Shown here one piece after another: positions 58,766 to 64,000 of a stretch of 64,000 nt of DNA (its first letter is position 1; each line of letters starts with the position of its first letter). A program made the position numbers and the translations under genes. Source of the stretch: Curtobacterium sp. MCLR17_032. GTDB taxonomy: Bacteria; Actinomycetota; Actinomycetes; Actinomycetales; Microbacteriaceae. Below the pieces are notes generated by a model, which did no database searches, had not been told where the DNA came from, and saw only the letters and a list, made by a program, of their open reading frames with translations. The stretch spans positions 3,596,001-3,660,000 of the forward strand of contig NZ_CP126268.1 of assembly GCF_003234795.2 (NCBI RefSeq), read 5' to 3'.

Positions 58766-59413
58766 TCAGGACGCCACCGGCGTCATCGGCGCGTAGAAGT
58801 CCTTCGCCGTGATCTGCGTGCCGTCGTTCGACGCAGCCGCGTTGCGCTGGTACTCCAGGTCGAGGACGTCGGACGGGTCGGTCACCGAGTAGGCGCACCA
58901 GCCCTCGCCGGACTGCCCCTGCTCGACCTTCGTCAGCGCCGGGTAGCCCGCGGCCTTCATCGCGTCCTCGACGACCGAGGTCGTGCCCTGGGACGTGTAC
59001 GACTCCGTGCTTCCATGTGCCTGCACGCGGATCGCCAGGCAGTTCATCGTCGAGTAGTACTTGTCCCCCGCCGTCACGGCGACGTGGACCAGGACCTGCT
59101 CGTTGTCGTCCCGGTCCGCGAGCCCCGACTGCGCCGAGGTCCACGGGAAGTTCCGCACGACCTTGTCGGCCTGCACGGTGTGGCCCATCTGGTCGTCGGT
59201 GATCTTGTCCGACGTGACGTCGACCACACCGGACGCTGCGGCCTCGCTGGTCGGCGTCGGGGTCGGCGTCTGCTGTTCCGTGGCCTGGCTCTGCGACGGC
59301 TTCGCCGCGGCCTTGCTCGGCGCGGACTCCCCCGACCGCGACGAGCAGCCGGCGAGTGCGACGGTCACGACCGTGATCCCGACGACGGTGGTGAAGACGT
59401 GCTTGATCGACAT
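58766..59413 (-). CDS. Lipoprotein, unknown
   Basis: 215 residues. Lipoprotein signal ending TVALAGC, then a Pro/Thr/Ser spacer (about residues 30-60) and a globular domain (LVHVAVTAGDKYYSTMNCLA; GWCAYSVTDPSDVLDLEYQ) with two cysteines. No relation to the L1-L6 family is visible. Same strand as member B, with which it may be co-expressed. Confidence 0.78.
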   Translation of the reverse strand: MSIKHVFTTVVGITVVTVALAGCSSRSGESAPSKAAAKPSQSQATEQQTPTPTPTSEAAASGVVDVTSDKITDDQMGHTVQADKVVRNFPWTSAQSGLADRDDNEQVLVHVAVTAGDKYYSTMNCLAIRVQAHGSTESYTSQGTTSVVEDAMKAAGYPALTKVEQGQSGEGWCAYSVTDPSDVLDLEYQRNAAASNDGTQITAKDFYAPMTPVAS

Positions 59414-59716
59414 GGTGTCCCCTCAGGTACTGCGCCGAGGGAACAGCTCCGCTCCCCCCAGCGGTCGCCCCGGCTTCTGGTGAAGGCAGCCGAGACCACT
59501 CTTGACCGCACGCCCCACCGTGCACCTCGGTCGCCTTCGCAGGTCGGTCACGGAACCGGGGTGGTTCAACGCTACCGCGCAGCGCGGGGCGAGGGGTACA
59601 GGCTCGTCCTCGAGCAGGGGTCGGTCGTCCTGCGGTCACGACTGGCTGCTGATGGTCAGTGACCGGCAGCGCCTCCGGCCGATGGGCATCAGTCGGGTGC
59701 CCACCGGCCGTCCGCG
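59414..59716. other. Intergenic stretch with no gene seen
   Basis: About 300 bp between the lipoprotein start (minus) and the 3' end of the GH32 gene (minus). It should hold the lipoprotein promoter. No credible frame or strong hairpin was found. Confidence 0.5.
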
Positions 59717-61315
59717 TCAGTCGCCGTACTCGCGGATGACGATGTCGGAGAAGGTGGCCGCGCCGCCGACGGAGTACAGCGAGATGCCGGTGTCCCCGGA
59801 GTCGAAGTCCACCTGGTTCGACAACACGACGGAGCCGGCATCGACGAACACTTCGACGCTCTGCGTGTCGACGAGGATGCGGAGGTGGACCGCCTGGGTC
59901 GCAGGAGGCACGGGAGCGACTGCGCGGGTGTACGGGGCGAGTGCGAAACCGGCGCGATCGGAGGCCGCCCGGTCGACGTAGAGATCGCTGCCCGTCTTGC
60001 CGATGTCCGTGTGTCGGGTCCCGTCGGCCGAACGGCCGACGGAGACGCCGACGTCGGTGGCGTCGGTCCATGCGACGTCGAGCTCGATCTCGTAGGCCCG
60101 TCCGTTGTACGGCAGGATAGCGGAACCGTCGACGGACCGGCTCCCCATCGGGACGGTGCCGGTCGCTGCGTTCCGGAGTGCGGCGATGGGCGCGCTGAGG
60201 AGGCTGTACCGACCGTCCGACTGCTTCTGCAGCGTGATCTCACGGACGATCGAGTTCTGACCGTTGTAGGCGTCGGAAGTGTCGGTCGGGACCTGTCGGT
60301 TGGCGTACTTCCAGTTGTTCATCCAACCGATGCCGTACCGCTTCGTCGTCGGTGCCTCGTTCGCCGGCCACGTCACCGCGGCGTACCAGTCCCAGCCCCA
60401 GTCGAGCCACTGCGGCGTGAGGTCGTCAGCGGTGAAGAACGTCCCGTCCCAGGAGCCGGTCCAGTATGCGTAGGTGCACGGCAGTCCCTCGTTGTACGCG
60501 TCCATGCTGCCGCTGAAGACCCAGTGGGTGGTGCCGTCGTCAGCGGTGATCTGGAACAGGTCGGGGCACTCGATGCCGCCGAGGTCGTGGTCGGGGTAGT
60601 CGAAGTTGCGCTGCAGGGTCCAGTCGATGAGGTTCTCCGACGTGTAGAACGCCGCGTACCGCTGCCTGCCGATCACGCAGACCCACTCGTTGCGGGCGTC
60701 GTCCCAGGCGACCTTGGGGTCGCGGAACCACTCGGCGTTCGAGATCTCCGCATCGGTGGTCGCTGCGCGTCCGTCGTTGTTGACGATGACCGGCTCCGGT
60801 CGGGCAGTGAAGGTGAAGCCGCCGTCGGTGGACCAGAAGAGGTACTGCTCCTGGTACTTGCGGACGCCTCCTGTCGGTCGGGTGGCGAGGGCGATGACCG
60901 CGCCGGCGCCGTACCCGGCGGTGTCGTCGGTGTCGATCAGGGTGCAACCGGTCCAGGTGGGGAGGTCGGTCTCGAGCGGGATGACGGTGCCTTCGAAGGT
61001 GAAGTCGACGCCGTCGGTCGTGGAGACGTGGTCCCAGCCGCCGTCGCCGTTGTCGACGTCGGAGTGCAGGTAGTACAGCTGGTACGCACCGCGGGTGAAC
61101 ACGGGGCGCTGCGGATCGGACAACCATCCCGCCGGTGGGGTCATGTGGTACTTCGCCCGGAACGAGACGGCAGCCGCCGATGCTGCCGCCGTCGACGCGG
61201 GAAGGGCCGCGGCGGATGCTCGCGCTGCTCCCGCTGGGCCGGCGGTTGCGAACAGTGCCAACGCACCGATGCCCGCCCCCTGGAAGAGCGTGCGTCGTTG
61301 GAATTCAGATGTCAT
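59717..61315 (-). CDS. Tat-exported GH32 fructan hydrolase (levanase/inulinase type)
   Basis: 532 residues from ATG 61315 (GGAG upstream). N-terminus EFQRRTLFQGAGIGALAL is a Tat-type signal, cleaved near AGAARA. GH32 five-blade propeller signatures: GWLSDPQRPVF (nucleophile Asp67), WFRDPKVAW (transition-state Asp), IECPDLFQI (acid/base Glu). A C-terminal beta sandwich ends SVEVFVDAGS. Likely cleaves levan or inulin outside the cell. Terminal gene of an operon that also encodes TatB and TatA directly upstream; the TatB stop overlaps its start region. Confidence 0.92.
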   Translation of the reverse strand: MTSEFQRRTLFQGAGIGALALFATAGPAGAARASAAALPASTAAASAAAVSFRAKYHMTPPAGWLSDPQRPVFTRGAYQLYYLHSDVDNGDGGWDHVSTTDGVDFTFEGTVIPLETDLPTWTGCTLIDTDDTAGYGAGAVIALATRPTGGVRKYQEQYLFWSTDGGFTFTARPEPVIVNNDGRAATTDAEISNAEWFRDPKVAWDDARNEWVCVIGRQRYAAFYTSENLIDWTLQRNFDYPDHDLGGIECPDLFQITADDGTTHWVFSGSMDAYNEGLPCTYAYWTGSWDGTFFTADDLTPQWLDWGWDWYAAVTWPANEAPTTKRYGIGWMNNWKYANRQVPTDTSDAYNGQNSIVREITLQKQSDGRYSLLSAPIAALRNAATGTVPMGSRSVDGSAILPYNGRAYEIELDVAWTDATDVGVSVGRSADGTRHTDIGKTGSDLYVDRAASDRAGFALAPYTRAVAPVPPATQAVHLRILVDTQSVEVFVDAGSVVLSNQVDFDSGDTGISLYSVGGAATFSDIVIREYGD

Positions 61316-61649
61316 GGTCAACTCCGGTTCGAGCTCGGGCTTGCATCGGTCGGGCTTGCATCGGTCGGTCTGGGGCGGTCGGCGGCTCGGGGCGGTCGGC
61401 CGGAGGAGGTACAGGGGACTGCGTGAGTGCGTCGCGGATGATCCGGCGCGGGTCGTAGCGACGGGGATCGAGCTCGGACCAGTCGATGTCGACGCCGGTC
61501 TCTTCTTCGATCTGCGCCTTCGTGCTGTCTGCCCAGGCGCGCAGCTGACGGAGGAAGCCCGTCAACCGCCGGGTGTGGGAGGCGAGACGGTGCGGTCCGA
61601 GGCAGAACGCCGCGATGACGGCGATGACGAGCAACTTGTCGACGTCCAC
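61305..61649 (-). CDS. tatB: TatB-like protein
   Basis: 114 residues from GTG 61649. One N-terminal membrane helix (VDKLLVIAVIAAFCLGPHRL) with the TatB-type GP hinge, followed by an amphipathic helix (LTGFLRQLRAWADSTKAQIE) and a disordered Pro-rich tail containing a duplicated PMQAR. Forms, with TatC, the receptor for twin-arginine signals. It overlaps the start of the GH32 gene, so it is a substrate-linked copy rather than the housekeeping locus. Confidence 0.85.
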   Translation of the reverse strand: MDVDKLLVIAVIAAFCLGPHRLASHTRRLTGFLRQLRAWADSTKAQIEEETGVDIDWSELDPRRYDPRRIIRDALTQSPVPPPADRPEPPTAPDRPMQARPMQARARTGVDHDI

Positions 61650-61681
61650 GATCAGGTCCCGTCACGCAAGGCGGGAGGAGG

Positions 61682-61891
61682 TCATTCGGTCGGGCTCGTC
61701 GACGTCGGGGCAGCGGGGGCGGTGCCGTCGACCACGGGCTTCCCGCTGCCGTCAGCGTGGATCTCGTTGCGGAAGATGTTCAGCGACTGGCCGATCCCCT
61801 TGGCGAGCGCTGGCAGCTTCGTCGCGCCGAAGAGGAGGACGACGATGCCGAGGATGACGAGCAGGTGGATTCCGGTGAGGTTGCCGAGCAT
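61682..61891 (-). CDS. tatA: TatA pore-forming protein
   Basis: 69 residues. Short N-terminal membrane helix (IHLLVILGIVVLLFGATKLP) with the FG hinge and following amphipathic helix (ALAKGIGQSLNIFRNEI), then an acidic/Thr tail. All TatA hallmarks are present. Located between the fructokinase and TatB genes of the fructan operon; no tatC lies in the window. Confidence 0.9.
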   Translation of the reverse strand: MLGNLTGIHLLVILGIVVLLFGATKLPALAKGIGQSLNIFRNEIHADGSGKPVVDGTAPAAPTSTSPTE

Positions 61892-61979
61892 GAGGTTGTC
61901 CTTTGCGAGATGGGAGCGGTGCAGTCGAGGCCAGGAGCCAGACGGGACTGGCGCTGACGATCGTGAGCGTGATCTGGAG

Positions 61980-62030
61980 TCAGAGGGCGAAGGCGCCGCT
62001 GATGACCGAGAAGTCCAGTTGGGCGGTCAT
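61980..62030 (-). CDS. Possible 16-residue ORF overlapping the kinase stop
   Basis: TGATG overlap with the kinase stop gives MTAQLDFSVISGAFAL then TGA. Beyond that stop the same frame continues with a second hydrophobic stretch (LQITLTIVSASPVWLLAST), so this looks like a small membrane protein split by a nonsense codon, or a leader before tatA. Confidence 0.35.
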   Translation of the reverse strand: MTAQLDFSVISGAFAL

Positions 62031-62935
62031 CAGCGGATCTCGGGGACGGCGGGGAACAGGTCGTCCCTGCTCGGCAGGTCGGCGCCGCGCCGGGCGACGG
62101 TGATCGCCGCGGCACGCGTACTGACGCGGCCGAGCTCGCGGAGGCCGTCTCGGCTGATCGGGCCGACAGCGGCGCCGCGCGTCCGGAGCTGCCAGATGAG
62201 CGTCGCCATGTAGCTGTCCCCGGCCCCGACGGTGTCGACGACGTCGACGCGTTGGCCGGGGACGGTCACCCGCTCGGTCGCGGTCGTCACGATCGACCCC
62301 GCGGCACCCGTGGTGAGGGCGGCGAACTCGACGCCGATCTCGAGGAGACGATCGAGCACGGCGTCCGCACCCAGCCCCGGGTAGAGCCAGCCGGCGTCTT
62401 CATCGGAGAGCTTCACGACGTCGGCGACCGCTGCGAGTCGCTCGAACGTGCGACGTCCGTCGGCCGGTCCGCCGAGGAGCGCAGGACGGATGTTGGGGTC
62501 GAAGGAGACGGTTCCGCCGTCGGCCGCCGTGCGCCGGGCGAGTTCGGACACCTTGCCGGCCCCCGGCTCGAGGAAGGCGCTGATCGATCCGACGTGCAAC
62601 CACCGCGGGGTCCGCGGCAGGTCCGGCAGGTCCCACTCGATGTCGAACTCGTAGGTCGGTTGGCCGTCCGGAGCCAGCCGGACGACCGCGGACGACGTCC
62701 GCGTCGCACCGAACGCGTCGTCGACGACCTGGACGCCGGACGCTCGGAGGTGATCGGCGATGCGGTGTCCGCGCGCGTCGTCCCCGAGCCACGTCGCGAA
62801 CTCGACCGGCGTGCCGAGCCGCGCCAGTCCGAGTGCGACGTTCGCGGGGCTCCCACCGGGCACTTCCCGGGTCCGCTCGTCGTGCACGACGTCGACCAGC
62901 GACTCGCCCGCGACGGTGATCGGGTACCCGGTCAT
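62030..62935 (-). CDS. PfkB-family fructokinase
   Basis: 301 residues. Ribokinase fold: signature 1 GGSPANVALGLARLGTPVEF near residue 28, and signature 2 DTVGAGDSYMATLIW near 240 with catalytic Asp in GAGD. Context (two GH32 genes) makes fructose the likely substrate, giving fructose-phosphate in the cytoplasm. The start overlaps the upstream GH32 stop (ATGA), as in scrK-type operons. Confidence 0.9.
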   Translation of the reverse strand: MTGYPITVAGESLVDVVHDERTREVPGGSPANVALGLARLGTPVEFATWLGDDARGHRIADHLRASGVQVVDDAFGATRTSSAVVRLAPDGQPTYEFDIEWDLPDLPRTPRWLHVGSISAFLEPGAGKVSELARRTAADGGTVSFDPNIRPALLGGPADGRRTFERLAAVADVVKLSDEDAGWLYPGLGADAVLDRLLEIGVEFAALTTGAAGSIVTTATERVTVPGQRVDVVDTVGAGDSYMATLIWQLRTRGAAVGPISRDGLRELGRVSTRAAAITVARRGADLPSRDDLFPAVPEIR

Positions 62936-64000
62936 CTCGTACCGACCACGGTCACGGCGGCGCTCGCCAGCTCCCAGACGAGTGCCCCGGCCGGTGCTTC
63001 CACCGTCCACGGTGGTGCTTGCTCGGGGTAGACGCGTGTGGTGACGGCGTGGCCGGCGCTGGTGAACACCTCGACGACGGATCCGTCCAACAGCACCCGG
63101 ACCGCGGGCCGCTCCGCCGAGCGATCGAACGGTGCTCGGACCACCGCCGGAGTCGGATCGGCACGGTCGTCACGGCTGGCCTGCGCGCGATCGACGGTGA
63201 GGGTGTCGGTGTCCAGGTCGACGCGGATGGCCAGGTACTCGGTCTCCGAGAACCGCACCAGGACGCTCCCGGTGACCGGTACCGGGAGCACGATCTCCAC
63301 CTGTGCCCCGATCGTCGCTCCGTTCCCCGGCTGTGGTCCGCCGGCTCGGAGGGACTCGAGCGCGGGATGGGGCTCGCTGCGGAGCCGGCCGTCCTCGAGC
63401 CATGTCCTCCGGGGCACGGAGATGGCGCCGGACCAGCCGACCTGCTCGGTCCACTCGTCGGTCCGCCCCTCGGTGATCCACCCGAAGAGCACGGCCCCCC
63501 AGGATCCGGTCCGCATCACCGATGCTGCGTAGAAGTGCTGCCCCTCGTCGACCCGGTCGAGGTGCCGCGGACCTGCCAGCGGGATCGCGATGACGTCGCC
63601 CGGTCCCGCCGCGTGTGACCAGGACGCCACGATGGCGACCTCGGTGCCGTCGACCGGGAGGATCTGCGGACACTCCCACCCTTCGCCGGTGTCGATGCCG
63701 TCGACGGTGGTGCGGGGCATCGCCAGCAGGTCGCCGACGGACGTCCAGGTGATGCCGTCGGCAGACCGGTACTGACGAACGGAAGCGGTCTGGTCCGCCG
63801 ATGCCGCTCCGACCGCCATCGACCAGCCGTCCTCGTCCTGCCAGACGAACGGATCACGGAACATCGTGATCCCCTCGTCGGCCGACGGATCGGCGACGAC
63901 CTGGACCGGCGGGCCGAAGGTGTTGCCGCCATCGGTGGATTCGGCGAGGAGCACCGACTGGAACGGACTGTCGTCGACCTTGCCCGAGTAGTAGGCGCGC
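62932..64000 (-). CDS. GH32 beta-fructosidase (partial; runs off right edge)
   Basis: At least 356 residues; the N-terminus lies beyond the window. Visible GH32 motifs: MFRDPFVWQDEDGW (transition-state Asp) and EGWECPQILP (acid/base Glu). The C-terminal beta sandwich ends VRVLLDGSVVEVFTSAGHAV. The Asp nucleophile motif must be upstream. Probably the intracellular sucrase or fructo-oligosaccharide hydrolase that completes the fructan pathway, co-translated with the kinase. Confidence 0.9.
   Translation of the reverse strand, partial: RAYYSGKVDDSPFQSVLLAESTDGGNTFGPPVQVVADPSADEGITMFRDPFVWQDEDGWSMAVGAASADQTASVRQYRSADGITWTSVGDLLAMPRTTVDGIDTGEGWECPQILPVDGTEVAIVASWSHAAGPGDVIAIPLAGPRHLDRVDEGQHFYAASVMRTGSWGAVLFGWITEGRTDEWTEQVGWSGAISVPRRTWLEDGRLRSEPHPALESLRAGGPQPGNGATIGAQVEIVLPVPVTGSVLVRFSETEYLAIRVDLDTDTLTVDRAQASRDDRADPTPAVVRAPFDRSAERPAVRVLLDGSVVEVFTSAGHAVTTRVYPEQAPPWTVEAPAGALVWELASAAVTVVGTR

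Noticed and set aside
1..64000. CRISPR array, rRNA or tRNA genes
   Set aside because: No regularly spaced 20-40 bp repeats and no cloverleaf or rRNA-like sequence was noticed on either strand; a tRNA scan was not run.

Overview
High-GC actinobacterial chromosome, probably Microbacteriaceae (Curtobacterium-like). The evidence is about 70% GC, GTG and TTG starts, tightly overlapping ATGA/TGATG gene junctions, many lipoproteins, and a fructan locus with Tat-type signals. The assignment is inferred from composition and gene families; there is no rRNA or other taxonomic marker in the window.

Layout. 1-2.3 kb is a visibly lower-GC accessory island on the minus strand: an MFS exporter, a 33-residue Lys-rich peptide gene and a cupin-like protein that runs off the left edge, ending at an IS3-family element (2498-3765). 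3.8-6.8 kb is a scrapyard: SRPBCC and VOC genes, a decapitated serine recombinase, a 134-bp direct duplication, and a plasmid-type ParA/ParB remnant fused to the N-terminal stub of a secreted protein. 7.1-8.2 kb encodes a BLUF-like/TetR fusion. 8.4-13.1 kb holds a WXG/DUF1023 lipase-like protein surrounded by five paralogous lipoproteins, a candidate effector/immunity locus; a sixth paralogue is at 57.9 kb. 13.1-17.7 kb is a GntR-controlled operon (ADP-ribosylglycohydrolase family, NCS1 permease, PfkB kinase). 18.8-24 kb carries dehydrogenases and TetR regulators with visible operators, plus paired SMR exporters. 24-33 kb is a mixed run: esterase, ASCH protein, possibly permuted photolyase, proline iminopeptidase, orphan barstar, aminoglycoside-phosphotransferase-like protein and a stray class B PBP. 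33.3-37.7 kb has a FecCD-type ABC importer with a methyltransferase under a Fur/Zur-like box. 37.9-48.5 kb has a LuxR regulator and a sugar or glycerophosphate-type ABC importer. The importer shares a 16-bp LacI operator with a 2H-phosphoesterase/LacI operon, and an inositol-monophosphatase-like gene diverges from it. 48.7-59.4 kb has a secreted tyrosine phosphatase with a sortase, a GNAT, an MprF-like protein with an esterase and a two-component system, and small lipoproteins. 59.7-64 kb is a fructan operon that encodes its own TatA and TatB next to a Tat-type GH32 enzyme.

The most interesting parts are the small-peptide island, the DUF1023/lipoprotein array, the shared LacI operator that links uptake with phosphoester cleavage, the local TatAB of the fructan operon, a family of long GC-rich palindromes at gene ends, and a BLUF-like domain lacking its photochemical glutamine. 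No CRISPR array, rRNA or tRNA gene was recognised.
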